Shown here piece by piece: positions 43,201-53,754 of a stretch of 64,000 nucleotides of DNA. The number at the start of each line of letters is the position of its first letter. Positions within the stretch are counted from its first letter, which is position 1. The stretch is taken from NCBI GenBank assembly GCA_900618795.1, contig UYJD01000012.1, positions 62,001-126,000 on the forward strand, in the 5' to 3' direction. Source of the stretch: Cyanodermella asteris (Eukaryota > Ascomycota > Lecanoromycetes > Ostropales > Stictidaceae). The notes under the pieces are model-generated. The model did no database searches. It had not been told where the DNA came from and worked only from the letters and a program-made list of their open reading frames with translations. The position numbers and the translations under genes are program-made.

Positions 43201-43621
43201 GTGCCAGAAGAAAGAGTGGTGCTATCACGCTGGGAATATTTATTTCAGCGAATCATACATGATCTGAACGCTTATGAATGTAATTTCGCCGAACACCTTT
43301 GTGGGACTTCCTTTAGACAGATAGTCGTCAAATCAGTCATGTCACGGAGATTGTAGATCAAAGCACCAATTTCGAGGCAAAGCGCAAGACATGTGCATTG
43401 AGCGACAATACGGTCGCCGAACAAGGGTATATGGGAATCTCAAAACAATCCAAGCTCAAACAAATCCAGCTTCCCAGCTTCCTATATTCAGCCATTCCAT
43501 TCCATCCGATTGCATTGCAGACGTCGCAGTACGTATCCTATCAAAGTCATTTCCAGAACTCCTACGTCATTCTTCCACATTTTTCAGATTCAATCCGTAT
43601 GTAGCGTGTCGAAGACCCTGT
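43201..43621. other. Convergent 3' intergenic region
   Basis: 420 bases between two 3' ends. No gene. Confidence 0.4.
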
Positions 43622-44627
43622 TTAGATAGAGGCATCTCCAGGAGGCGCGCCCCTGACTTTGCCGTTCTCCTGGTACTTGGCCTTGCGCTCCTTGTCAGCC
43701 AGGGCAGCCTTTTGCGCTGCAGTTGGGGCCTTGGCTCTGTTGCTGAGATGAAAGTTAGCCAACACGTTCCAGCCAGGACAATCTCACGAGTACTCACATG
43801 AACAGCCTCGCGGTGAAACTGATAATCATCATCGCTGTCCAACTCGGCATCATGCCAACAACGAAAAAGACGTATCCCAGAGGCACGTTGAGTCCCAACC
43901 TAGCCAGCTGCCCACTGAACGGGTGCCGACTAAACAGATCCTCATACGACAAGACGTGACCCCGGTTCTTGTACTCGTCTTTCTTGCGATACAGATCCGT
44001 GATGTCGCCCGGCGCGACCGTCGTGCGATTCAACCCCACGACCCAAATCTCGCGATACGTCTCAACCTGTACCGTGCGCAAGTCATCCTCGCTCAACGGC
44101 GTCTCGACCTCGACTTTATCCGCGCCGACAGTGACCTTCTTCGTCGACCCGGGCTCGGCCGCGCTCTTGCTCGTCGCAATCGTGACTTCGGGCTCCACCC
44201 ACCAGACGGTGCCCGGGTATGCGCCCCAAGTCGCGCACAACAGCCTGTTGTTCTCGCAGTCGATCCACCCGAGCGACGGGCTCTTGGAGTCGGTGCGCGC
44301 GGCAGCCGAAGCGGTCGTCCAGGCGGCGTCGAGGCGCGCGCACGACGAGTTGTGGGTGCCGCAGGTCGCGTTGCCGCCCGTCACCAGGATCAGCCAGGGC
44401 TTGTTGCGGTTGGTGTTTAGCTCGGCAGCCCAGTTTGCGGCGGTCAGGTTGGTGATGGACTTGGCGCGCGACGAGGCGCCGAAGCTGGTGGGGATGCTGC
44501 CCGGTGTGTTGGGGATGTAGCCGGCGATCGATGAGCAGAGATTGTGAAACTGGGAGCTGAAGGGGATTTGGAATGGCTCGGCTGCTGCGAGGGGGAGCAG
44601 CAGGGCTGCGGTGGGGAGGAGGCGCAT
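43622..44627 (-). CDS. Thioredoxin-like-fold ER membrane protein, fungal
   Basis: Two exons: 44627-43798 and 43742-43622 (55-base intron), 316 residues. It has a signal peptide (MRLLPTAALLLPLAAAEPF), then a lumenal part that reads like a degenerate thioredoxin fold: KPWLILVTGGNATCGTHNSS, LDAAWTTASAAA, LGWIDCENNRLLCATWGAYP, GTVWWVEP, with four Cys but no CxxC. VQVETYREIWVVGLNRTTVA and LSYEDLFSRHPFSGQL follow. One or two C-terminal membrane helices (VPLGYVFFVVGMMPSWTAMM, IISFTARLF) precede a cytosolic Lys-rich tail (KAALADKERKAKYQENGK). It should be ER-anchored and may help membrane-protein folding, but I do not know a named ortholog. Confidence 0.85.
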
Positions 44628-45310
44628 GTTGTTGTAATGCGGGGGGTCGATTAGGGATTAGCGATTAGGTGTGTCTCGTATATATGACTATCGGCGTAGC
44701 CAGGTGAGACGGTATGGATAGAGATAGAGATAGAATGAAGAAGGATGTGGATGGAAACAGTCGAGATAGAGGAGAAATTTGGCCGCGGCGCGAACGTGAA
44801 ATGAGCTCGAGGCTAGGCTGGTTAGTCCCGAGTTCCCGTCATCTTTTCTCTGGACCGCGACGCCAGCGCCAGCGAGCAACATGGAAAACCGTGTGCACGT
44901 GCAAATCGAGGCAAATCCGGGGTCCTTGGAACGCGCTGATCTACACCCCCTTTGGGCTGTATTTGATTTGATTCGCTGAGAGCGTCTCTCAGCTGAAGAC
45001 TTGGGTAAACACATCTTCCACAGTATGGGAACTGGTGTGTTTACGCGAATGAGGTTGTTGATTCGAACCAACTATTGTACACAATGTTGCTCTCGTAAAC
45101 GCAAGGCTTGCTGGCGTGGTCTTCGCCAAAGACTGCAATCCCTGTCAGGGGCAGCTTCAGTCACGGGCCTTCGCATCCTCAAGACAGACACCGGTGGAGG
45201 CTGACTGTACAAGATCCAAATTCCAGTCGAGAAACAATGTACCATTGCAATTCATACAGTCATAAACGTTCGTTATTCTCACATCCTGCGGGTATCAAGT
45301 AAAGCCATTT
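44628..45310. other. Intergenic region
   Basis: Promoter of the membrane protein gene (44627). A GATTCGAACC at 45059-45068 recalls a tRNA T-arm but no cloverleaf fits. No gene. Confidence 0.4.
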
Positions 45311-46312
45311 TCAAGCTCGCGACTTCGCTTTCTTTGAGGTCTGTCTTGCGGCAGTTTGTGCAAATGCCTCCTCGGGTGGCTCTTCCATCGGCTTCCTCTT
45401 CTTTCCTTTCGACTTTGGCGCATACTTGGCCTCTAGGTCGTCCAGGAAAGTGGCCGAGCGACTTTGCTGTCGTTGCGCAATGATCGCGGCAAGATCCCCA
45501 AGCCCTCCGGGACCCGGTGCCGCAGCCTTTTTGTTGGCGTCTCGTTTGTTCTTTGAGGGTCGGTTCTTCCTTTGCCGCGGTGCTTCGTCTCCATCATCAT
45601 CCTCATCGGTGCTTGCGTCACCTTCAACCTCAACGTCACCGTCGAAATTCTTCTTCCTTCTTGTTTTGCCATCGCTTCCGCCAATTCCAAGCTCTTTTGC
45701 GTGCTCTGCTGCTTCCTTCGACTCCCTTGTCGCCCGATCTAGTCGCGCCTGTCTCGACTTTCTACTTTCTTTCAAGAAAAGGTCATAGGCAGGTATCTCC
45801 TCGTTCTCAATTGCCTCTTTGAGGATCTCCTGGAAACGGTCCTCGTCGTCCAACGGGTTGCTCAACATTACATACTCGTAGATGGAGTTCATTCTCCCAC
45901 CAGCCTGCTTATAAGCCTTCAGTAGATCCCTCTTTTCCTCTTCGGAGCGCTTGTACTGCTTCTGGAATTCGAGAATCCTTTCTGTTGTGATTTCTATGTA
46001 TCGCGCTTTGAAGAAGTCCGACCAGTCGAAGTCTTCATCGTCGAGAGCACTTTCTGCTGTGCTACCTGTAGTGTCATATCGCTGGCGTCGCTTAGGATCG
46101 CTGAGCACGGCATAGGCGAAAGCAATCTTCTGGAAGCGTTGATGCGCCGCATCTCGATCTGACGGTGCAACCTTGTCAGGGTGGTTCTTGAGGGCGAGCT
46201 TCTTGTAGGCGGACCGAATCTCAGCGTCGGTGGCTTCAGAGGGGACGCTGAGCGTTTCGTAAGGGTCGAGCTCGGTATCTGGCTCATCTGGCCTGAAAGG
46301 GTCGCCTGACAT
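45311..46312 (-). CDS. DnaJ (J-domain) protein, DNAJC9-like
   Basis: Single exon of 333 residues from the ATG at 46312 (MSGDPFRPDEPDTELDPYET). The J domain is at about 15-85: LDPYETLSVPSEATDAEIRS, AYKKLALKNHPDKVAPSDRD with the HPD motif, FQKIAFAYAVLSDPKRRQRY. Then a conserved DNAJC9-type region: DFDWSDFFKARYIEITTERI, QYKRSEEEKRDLLKAYKQAG, GRMNSIYEYVMLSNPLDDED. The C-terminus is acidic then Lys-rich (RKNRPSKNKRDANKK), fitting a nuclear protein. DNAJC9 recruits Hsp70 to histones H3-H4. The same frame stays open for 159 more codons upstream of the ATG without a convincing start; see findings. Confidence 0.92.
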   Translation of the reverse strand: MSGDPFRPDEPDTELDPYETLSVPSEATDAEIRSAYKKLALKNHPDKVAPSDRDAAHQRFQKIAFAYAVLSDPKRRQRYDTTGSTAESALDDEDFDWSDFFKARYIEITTERILEFQKQYKRSEEEKRDLLKAYKQAGGRMNSIYEYVMLSNPLDDEDRFQEILKEAIENEEIPAYDLFLKESRKSRQARLDRATRESKEAAEHAKELGIGGSDGKTRRKKNFDGDVEVEGDASTDEDDDGDEAPRQRKNRPSKNKRDANKKAAAPGPGGLGDLAAIIAQRQQSRSATFLDDLEAKYAPKSKGKKRKPMEEPPEEAFAQTAARQTSKKAKSRA

Positions 46313-47813
46313 GATGATACGATTGTCCGAAGGGCTCGAGGGAAGCTTGTTCGGCGGGACGGAGAGATGCTTGACACTGAAATTGGCACGCTTCAGCAAT
46401 GATTCAACAAGCAGATTGTGAAAGTGGGAGAATGAGCCTCGACACGGTGCAGGCGCGGGAGACGCGCCGTGAGTACTGACGCTATGACGGAGCGTGACGC
46501 ACGTGACCATTCTCGACTTCTTGAGCACCTGCTCCTTGACTGGATCAGTTTTGAATACAAGACTGACTGTTTTTACTCTGCCTTGGGCAGAACCATACTC
46601 TTCGAGAGCCTTAAGTGACACTGCGCTCGTTTGCTTCGCCCTGAAGTGGTCCAAGTCCTCTTGCACGTCAAATTTGTTGGTTTGCCGTATACGGCCTGCA
46701 GACTGCAATAGCCTGTTCCACCGCCAGACATGTATCTTTCGACATAACAGCCATGTGAGCCATGATTCGTATTTTCTATTCCTACTCACTCAGCCTCTAT
46801 GACTATGGTCTTGGCTTTCTGCCTTGGAGCGCAGTATGATTCGTTTCGGCATTTCTCACAAGAACCTTATTTCCGACTAGGTAATTATTACTATCGTCAA
46901 CCCCACGTGCCCTCGTCCTCAGCCCTATGAGACTGTTGTGTCTTTCACCGTCCAAAGCCGTGGTTTTCGAATAACTTTACGACTTCCTCAGCGCTTACTC
47001 GAGCAGAACTCGGTGTTTGTGGCGTGAAAACGGAAGCCAAGTCGAATGCGCTGGGCACTGCAACTCTTGAGGCATCATGTCGGACTAGGCTGATTTGTTC
47101 TTTCCGACTCTCAGCATGGGCTTACTAGACCTGATCGATGGGCAAATAAATTGTGGCAGCAGAGTTCAATCACCGCCAATAGCTGGGTGATGCATGCATC
47201 GACTACTCGGGCCTCATGCTCAGGATCCCACGGGATGCCGTTATCAGAAGAGTGGTGAGACCGCCTCATCAATGTCCAGAAAGAAAGCTGTTGAGGCGAA
47301 TCTCTCTCAACAAGGCTCCACGTCACGTCACCCCTTTGGTCAGCTTCGTATATACCCGGCGCGTTCAGCTTTTTGCCCTCCTGCTCGGCCTACTCCTTCA
47401 TGTGACCTTCAGCCAGAATCCCGCCGTAAGCTGATCATTGAAATGGCCATATAAGCCAGAAAACACACTCAATTCGCCATCAGCAATGCATGAAGCCGCT
47501 TAAGGGTGACCTCGTTACGGTCAGCTCAAGGCACACTTTCATTTCGCTGCCTGGTAGTGATGCTAATCAGCATCGTCGATGGTATCATCCTCCATGATGG
47601 CCGTCAGTATCCGAGCGAGTCGTATCATTCACGAAGTTTGGACTGTCCGGGTGACGCTTGTCAGCGCCTCGTCGTACCAATGAGCAGCTCACAGGGTTTT
47701 CTTTGGCGAGAACAGCACGTATAAGAGACAGCCGAAGTACTCAGTCTTTTACCATCATTCCACAGACAAGACGGAACATCAACAGTCACCAACCAATAAA
47801 CATATCTGCAGCC
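46313..47813. other. Divergent intergenic region, 1.5 kb
   Basis: Between outward-facing starts at 46312 and 47814; contains both promoters. The first 480 bases are open in the J-protein frame. From 46800 on, only short frames are seen. Confidence 0.4.
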
Positions 47814-48953
47814 ATGTCTCTTCAAATTCGACTCGTCAACGACCACCCGTCCTCCAACATCATCTGCTACGTTCAGGGCAATGCCATCAACAACGGAAAC
47901 CAACCTGTTTTCATCCGCGACGACGGGTCCTCTCTCTACTTCCCAAGTCTCCCTGACGTCCCGGACCAGCCACAGGCCCTTGAACAGAATGTAGAGATCA
48001 ACCTGGGAGGGCCCGGTGGCAAACGTACTGTCACAATCCCGCACATCGACAGTGGCCGTATCTGGTTTGTCCTCGACAACAGACTCGAGTTCGCCAGAGT
48101 CAACAGTGGCGGCACGGTACGAACTGTTCAGCCCGACTTCCTGGCCGCCGCAGATCCCAACTTTGACAGAAATTGGAGCTTCGTCGAGTTCACGTTCAAC
48201 ACCGCGAATTTGTTCGCGAATGTGACGTACGTCGACTTCGTCGGCATTCCGAGTTCAATCAGCACGGACGGAAGCAAGGGCCCTCAAAAAGTTCCTGGCC
48301 TTCCAGTTAACGGTTTTGACCAGATCCGAACCAAGCTGCAGGATCAAGCTGGCAAGGACCAGCTGCCGTGGGGCTCCCTGATCCAGAACAATCTGCGTAT
48401 CCTCGCCCCTGCTCGCGCTATAACGTTCAACGGCGGTGGTTTTGAGGGCTACTACGAACCATACGTCGACGAAACCTATGCTCGATACGCTGGCGAAGAT
48501 CTCACCGTCAATACGCAGAACCCAACATTTGGCGACCGCACCGGCCGTGTTGTCAACAACATCCTCGACTTCGGCGACGGAGCCAGCTTTGGGAAGCCCA
48601 GCACCCGCGACATCTTTGACAACACTACCGGTCCCTTTGCCGATGGCAACGAGCTCCAGGAAGTGATTCGCACGCGTCTTGCTGCAGCATTCACCCGCAG
48701 CACGATCTTGGAGCGCAACGTGCAGCCGAACGGTGCTGGCCCGCAAGATTACTATCAGCGTGACCCCACGAATTATTATGCCAAGTTTGTGCACGAGGTC
48801 AGTCTCGAGGGAAGAGGCTATGCTTTTCCTTTCGATGATGTGAACCCCGATGGCGGTGCTGACCAGGGTGGTGTGCTCATTGAGCCGCAACCAAGCCTGT
48901 TTACTGTGAGCATTGGTGGCGCAAGTGCTGGTACTTCGACAGTGCGGAAGTAG
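47814..48953 (+). CDS. GH64-type beta-1,3-glucanase-like protein
   Basis: Single exon, 379 residues, ATG at 47814. It opens with a thaumatin-like beta-rich part (LQIRLVNDHPSSNIICYVQG, GSSLYFPSLPDVPDQPQ, SGRIWFVLDNRLEFARVNSG), then FVEFTFNTANLFANVTYVDF, GIPSSIST, and a catalytic-side part LRILAPARAITFNGGGFEGY, YVDETYARYAGEDL, YYQRDPTNYYAKFVHEVSLE, YAFPFDDVNPDGGADQGGV. The pattern, including the final FTVSIGG, is that of GH64 endo-1,3-beta-glucanases. The usual secreted form has a signal peptide; this one begins directly with the beta-strand and has none. The longer frame upstream (from 47658) uses a non-ATG start. It may act inside the cell or leave it by another route. Confidence 0.85.
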   Translation: MSLQIRLVNDHPSSNIICYVQGNAINNGNQPVFIRDDGSSLYFPSLPDVPDQPQALEQNVEINLGGPGGKRTVTIPHIDSGRIWFVLDNRLEFARVNSGGTVRTVQPDFLAAADPNFDRNWSFVEFTFNTANLFANVTYVDFVGIPSSISTDGSKGPQKVPGLPVNGFDQIRTKLQDQAGKDQLPWGSLIQNNLRILAPARAITFNGGGFEGYYEPYVDETYARYAGEDLTVNTQNPTFGDRTGRVVNNILDFGDGASFGKPSTRDIFDNTTGPFADGNELQEVIRTRLAAAFTRSTILERNVQPNGAGPQDYYQRDPTNYYAKFVHEVSLEGRGYAFPFDDVNPDGGADQGGVLIEPQPSLFTVSIGGASAGTSTVRK

Positions 48954-50082
48954 GTGCGATCAAGGCATGATCGCGGCCTTGTGCTTCAGGATTGGGACTT
49001 TCGTCCGTTCTGAACTTTGAGGGGAGAGAAGTCGTTGTGGTCATTCGTTCTTAAGCCAGCGCTTGGTCGTTGATAGCGTTTCCATTCCTTATATCGTGCG
49101 TCGAGTATCACTGAGATATTATTACAATTATAGCTACAGCGATGTCTTACTGGTCTTGCTCGCATAGTCACTCGCGCCGTGCCGCCCACCCTGCGTGCTT
49201 GTTGGGAGCGCACATGCCTGGCATGACATGCATCTCCGCACGGGCCATTCCTTCTTCGTGAACGTCACATGGAGTGCGAGCAACTTAAACCTCCTGTAGT
49301 AACATCAATCACGATCGTGTTTCCCCGACTACAGCTTTATGTACTGCTCTGCAAAAGCAAACAAGCAGAACAGCAACTTTGCCATTCCGGACCTCTGGTG
49401 GGTTTACCAGCCTTAGTGACGGATACATTACATGGAGCTCCGGCATGAACGTGGAGGCATTCGCCCTGAAGTTTTCGCGCAAAGCCTTCCCTCTACAAAG
49501 GCTCTACTTCCTTCACCTTTCCTTGCTTCGAGTAAAGACATCCATTGAGTTGAACGGCACCGCCGTCGAGTCTTACACTGATCTTCGCTAACCATCCTGC
49601 TGTGGAAGAGCTGTCTCTGGGAACACAGAATGAATCTCGCTAGCGTGGATGGAGGCCGTCGACGAGAACCCTGGAGTACTCGGCTTCACGTGCTGCATGT
49701 ATCCTTTCTAGCTATATTAGCGCCTCTTCATAACGATGCCCTTGCTGTTTCCACTCAAGCCAGACTGGATCCCCGCACTGCCGAAATCACACACCGAGAT
49801 CTGTGCGCCAACGATAGTGTGTGGTCATGTGCATGAACTTCTGCAGACTGAGCACTGTTGACTGGGTATATGCTCAATTCCACGTCAATTGGGGTCGAGC
49901 TTGACGACTTGTCTGCGGGCCAGAAGCCGTGACTTGCTTTCTGAAGCGGTACTGGCAAGCCAAACCAAGGTCGAATCTTGCACGTATGGGTGATTTCTGC
50001 TTCCTTCGCTCTTCACAATATTGACTATCACATGCGTTTATAGATCACTCTCCTCGCCCGGGACCCGATACAAGGCGATATC
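48954..50082. other. Intergenic region, 1.1 kb
   Basis: Between the glucanase 3' end and the next start at 50083. Short frames only, no motifs or repeats. Confidence 0.45.
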
Positions 50083-51159
50083 ATGTCTACTCCGAGCAAG
50101 GATGCCAATACTTTCCAGTTCTCAACTCTGGACTGGGAGAACTACCTCGATCACCGCCCACCCTATCCGGACAAACTATACAAGCTAATTTTGGCCTACC
50201 ATGCGACTAATGGCGGCCAACTTACCAGTGCTCTTGACGTTGGTGCTGGAGTCGGCGTCGTGACTTCAAAGCTGCTTCCGCACTTCGATCACGTAACCCT
50301 TTCGGATCCCAACGAACCCTATCTTGCAAAAGCACGCAAGTTTAATCGTGACACCGATCCAAGCAAGTTATCTTTCTTGCAAGCAAAGCTTGAAGACTTG
50401 ACTGCAGACGCACTGCCTACTGGCAAGGTTGACTTGATCGTAGCAGCCACGTGTATTCACTGGGTGGATACCAATGAAGTCACGAGAGCTGCGGCGAGAC
50501 TGTTGAAGTCTGGTGGTACGTTTGCGGGTTGGACGTATGGAGCCCCCGTCATGCTCTACAAACCGCAAGTTGGAGGAAATGACCAGGACAGCGAGCATAC
50601 TGAGGACACTTCGCTCACCACCGCCAACCCCAAAAACGCTTCTCAGAGGCCGGCGCCGAAGAGACATCAGAGGGTCAATCTTCCAGTCCAAGAAGCTGTT
50701 CGGCTCGTCGAAGCGTGTTGGCTTGACCTCTACGAAGACAACATAGGATCTCTCCACGGCGAGCAAAGCTTTGCCGCAAAGGCTAACTCACGATACGATT
50801 GCGTACCATTCGACCCTCAAAATTGGAAAGACGTTGTCCGTCTTCAGGACCTGAAGTTGCCACTATTCAGCCGGCGGTATCCCACCGCGAAGAGTGCCGT
50901 AAAGCCCAGAGAAAGAACAGTCGTGCTGGAGGAGCAGGGGCAGGATCTGTACGGGGTCAAGTTGACGACCGGCATAATCAGCAAGGAAGGCACATTTGAG
51001 GATTGGAAGAACACGATGTGCAGTTGGCTCGAACTCTTGAAATTGGACGTTGTCGCGAGTGAGGAGATTGAACAGGTGAGGTTGGCGATGGAAGAAGACG
51101 GGCTGGACCGAGTGAGAATGGAGTGGCCGTTCGCGCTAATCATGGGGAGCAGACGTTGA
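50083..51159 (+). CDS. SAM-dependent methyltransferase (class I, fungal)
   Basis: Single exon, 358 residues, ATG at 50083. The N-terminus reads WENYLDHRPPYPDKLYKLIL, typical of the trans-aconitate methyltransferase/Crg1-like family (a conserved RPxYP). Motif I is SALDVGAGVGVVTSKLL, the motif-II acidic residue lies in HVTLSDPNEPYLAKAR, and motif IV is VDLIVAATCIHWVD, followed by AARLLKSGGTFAGWTYG. A Ser/Asn-rich insert (about 165-200) follows, then the substrate half (WLDLYEDNIGSLHGEQ, WLELLKLDVVASEEIEQVRL). Crg1-type enzymes methylate small toxic lipids. The specific substrate cannot be told. Confidence 0.9.
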   Translation: MSTPSKDANTFQFSTLDWENYLDHRPPYPDKLYKLILAYHATNGGQLTSALDVGAGVGVVTSKLLPHFDHVTLSDPNEPYLAKARKFNRDTDPSKLSFLQAKLEDLTADALPTGKVDLIVAATCIHWVDTNEVTRAAARLLKSGGTFAGWTYGAPVMLYKPQVGGNDQDSEHTEDTSLTTANPKNASQRPAPKRHQRVNLPVQEAVRLVEACWLDLYEDNIGSLHGEQSFAAKANSRYDCVPFDPQNWKDVVRLQDLKLPLFSRRYPTAKSAVKPRERTVVLEEQGQDLYGVKLTTGIISKEGTFEDWKNTMCSWLELLKLDVVASEEIEQVRLAMEEDGLDRVRMEWPFALIMGSRR

Positions 51160-51539
51160 AAGGTATGTGGTGCTTGGGTCGAAGTATTGCGGCCAGACAC
51201 CAGCGGTCGGTAGCTGCCAATCACTTCATGTGGCTGGAAGTCAGAGGCCCATGATTACTCTAAAGATTGTATAGTGGTTTCTGAGGCCGGCGTCGGTCAT
51301 AAATGAGTCCTACAGCCGCAGTTGTTCGATACACACCGTCCTCGCGGATCGAGGAGTCAGCAAAGTCGTAACTTTGCAATGCCTGCGGGCGATGACTTAA
51401 AGACGACATTCTCGAAGACCATATGGTGGTGTACGCGGCTGAACTTCGCGAAGCTTCTGAGCGGCGAGAGGTTTTACATTGACTCGTTCCGTGACGGCAT
51501 CCTATGTCAATTTATAGGTACGAATGTCTTTCAATGATA
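51160..51539. other. Intergenic region
   Basis: 3' side of the methyltransferase gene and upstream flank of the decayed O-methyltransferase. It may hold unreadable parts of the relic. Confidence 0.35.
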
Positions 51540-52095
51540 TGACACCAAGCTTTCTGCGCAGTTCAAATTGAACGACTGGGCCAGATGTTGCGACTACAAA
51601 TGAGCGTCCGTACTGGGCAGCTCGTCCGGAATGAAACTCAAAGCGATCAGCGACCGCTTTGCAGGTCTTCCAGGACACTTAATTTTACAAGATCTACCCT
51701 CGACAATTTAGAGAGTCATGCCTGAACCCTGGGTGGAGGTGACGGTGCACGACTTCTTCACTCCCTAACCTGTCCGAGAAGCGAGATTGTACCATGTCTG
51801 AGCCATTCTGGGCAACTGGGACGATGACAAGCGTCGAATCATTTTGAATCACCTTAAGGATGTCATGAAGCCTGGATGCTCGAAGATCTTGGTCAATAAT
51901 TTCGCCATTCCCGTTAGGAGCGCGTCCGCGTTTGCGACACATTGCGACTTCATGCTATGGCTGGTGCCGGCGCCGGTGAGCGTACTGGAAGCATTGGCGA
52001 GAGCTGATAGCGTCGGTTGAACCTCCAGTTGACCACATCTGGACTAGACAACCGACATCTGAGAGCGTGAATGAAATCAGCTGTCCCTTGGCCGA
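51540..52095 (+). pseudogene. Decayed O-methyltransferase (plant COMT-like, secondary metabolism)
   Basis: The plus strand keeps the C-terminal two-thirds of a class II O-methyltransferase in several frames: AISDRFAGLPGHLILQDLPS, VMPEPWVEVTVHDFFTP, REARLYHV, NWDDDKRRIILNHLKDVMKP, CSKILVNNFAIP, then LIASVEPPVDHIWTRQPTSE. This order (ILQDLP, HDFF.PQPV, ...YH...HNWDD...IL..L...MKPG.SK.LI) is diagnostic. Stops lie at the positions between DLPSTI and RVMPEP, after FFTP, and after LYHV, and the last block is in a different frame, so it is dead. The N-terminal SAM-domain start and dimerisation half are not readable. No intact partner lies in the window, so it may be a leftover of a lost pathway. Confidence 0.7.
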
Positions 52096-52504
52096 CTACC
52101 CAGAGTCAGTTCTGCCGTAGTATATTACAATCAATGATCTCGAGTTGTCACTGGCCCGTGGTGCCGTGAGAATAGACCTCAGATTAGCTTCCGCTTGCCA
52201 TCATGGCCGCTCTTCATGCATGTGGAGTTGGCAAAGTAAGATGCCGTTGTTTCTGGCGAAAATGAAGCTGTCAGAGTTCGTTCGGCCCAATCTTGCTCCG
52301 CGCCGGTCCAGCCAGGAAATGTAGAATGGCCCTCTGTATACCCCTAATTCTCCCCTGAGCATGTCAGCTAAATTGAGGGGGCAATCCACATAATCCTACC
52401 GAAGCCCCAGCTATCGTCACCACACCCGAGACCTCTGATTCAGCACGTTGTCAGGAAATTTTTGGTCCCCAAGAACGAATAGACTTCCTGTTGATGAATC
52501 AGCC
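52096..52504. other. Intergenic region / TYW3 promoter
   Basis: Short region upstream of the TYW3 start. No motif. Confidence 0.4.
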
Positions 52505-53754
52505 ATGCCTCAGCCACCTCAAGTCCCACCCCTTTTCACTACCAAGAAGCAGAAGATTCTTTCGGCTCTTGCCGTCCCCGATGATCTCTACACAGACCTC
52601 TCCCCAAAAGGCTCCGTAGACGAAGGTCTAAAAGACCTCATCCATGAAATCAACTCAATCGACGGCTTCGTAACCACGAGCAGCTGTGCAGGCAGGATCA
52701 GCGTGTTTTTCGAGGGTCGGAAAAGGCTACCGTCCAAGCCGAAACATGACGTTGCAGATGCCGACAGTCATGAAGTGCGTGAGAATGGCGACGATGGGGA
52801 AGATGGCGTCGAAGGTGGCGAGGTGACAGGTCCCACGGCCGTACCTGGCGGTAAAGGAATGGGAGGGCAATGGCTGTTCGTCTCGCATGACCCGGTGAAG
52901 ATGCCAAAGTACCCGCTTGATATGATCGAGCTATTCGGTCTGCGACCTTCGTCTCACGACAGTATCAGCATTCCTTCCGATGAGGGCGGGATGGTGCGCC
53001 GTCTTGTGCGATTCCAGTTTGAGCCTATGGTAAGTCTCCAATACCTTTTACAAGTTCACAAAGCAAGTCCATGCAGCTCGCCTCCGGTCGCTTGACAGCC
53101 ACCGGCCGAAGCATATTCCTTTCTGTACTGTTGGTGTCTCTGCCTATGTACGTGTTCGTTTCTCTATGTATCTCATTCATCTGTTTTCTCATCCAGTCTT
53201 ACATTGCCTAGATCCTTCACGTACAAACCGCGTCTCTCCACCACGCCTCCCTCATCCTCGCCGCCGCTCTGAACGCCGGATTCCGCGAATCTGGAGTCCA
53301 ATCTCTCAAGTCCCTCCAAGACCCAAATGCGTTTCCCATGGTCGCGGTCCGGACCGCTGGCCTCGGCCTCAGTTCCATCGTCGGGTATTTGGACGAGCCC
53401 ATCGCCAATGACGGTGACGCGAGTGTCTCGAACCAAAGTGGGCCCGAAAGTGTAGTTAGCGAAGAGTACTTGTCGATGCTGTTGCAGCTTGGAAATGAGA
53501 GGTTCGTGGAGAATCAGGAGAGAATCGAGAGATTTCGGGTACAGTTGAGGAAGGTGATGGAGCGGGGGGCTGAGAAGGAGAAGGAGAGTCAGGGCTGGGA
53601 GGATGCCGATGTCAGGAAACGGAGACTGCGGAAAGAAGGCCTGGCGAGGAAGGCGAAGTTGCAAGAGGAGCAGGAACGGCAAAAGTCGACCATTGGAGAA
53701 GTCCTAAATGGCCAAGGTGAGGAAATCGGGTTGGGTCTTTTACCTGAGGAATGA
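52505..53754 (+). CDS. TYW3: tRNA wybutosine-synthesizing protein 3 (TYW3)
   Basis: Two exons: 52505-53029 and 53212-53754 (182-base intron, phase 0), 355 residues. The start is the ATG at 52505 (MPQPPQVPPLFTTKKQKILS); the frame upstream lacks an ATG. The diagnostic block is LIHEINSIDGFVTTSSCAGR followed by ISVFFEG; after a low-complexity insert come GQWLFVSHDPVKMP, LVRFQFEPM, and, in exon 2, ILHVQTASLHHASLILAAAL, NAGFRESGVQSLK, PMVAVRTAGLGLSSIVGYLD and EEYLSMLLQLGNERFVENQE. TYW3 catalyses the N4 methylation step in wybutosine formation at position 37 of tRNA-Phe. The C-terminal coiled-coil (KVMERGAEKEKESQGWEDAD) is longer than in yeast. Confidence 0.95.

Noticed and set aside
43969-44520. 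Plus frames opposite the thioredoxin-like gene
   Set aside because: Shadows of a real minus-strand gene with signal peptide and clean intron.
45059-45068. GATTCGAACC resembling a tRNA T-arm
   Set aside because: No D-arm or acceptor stem at proper distance on either strand.
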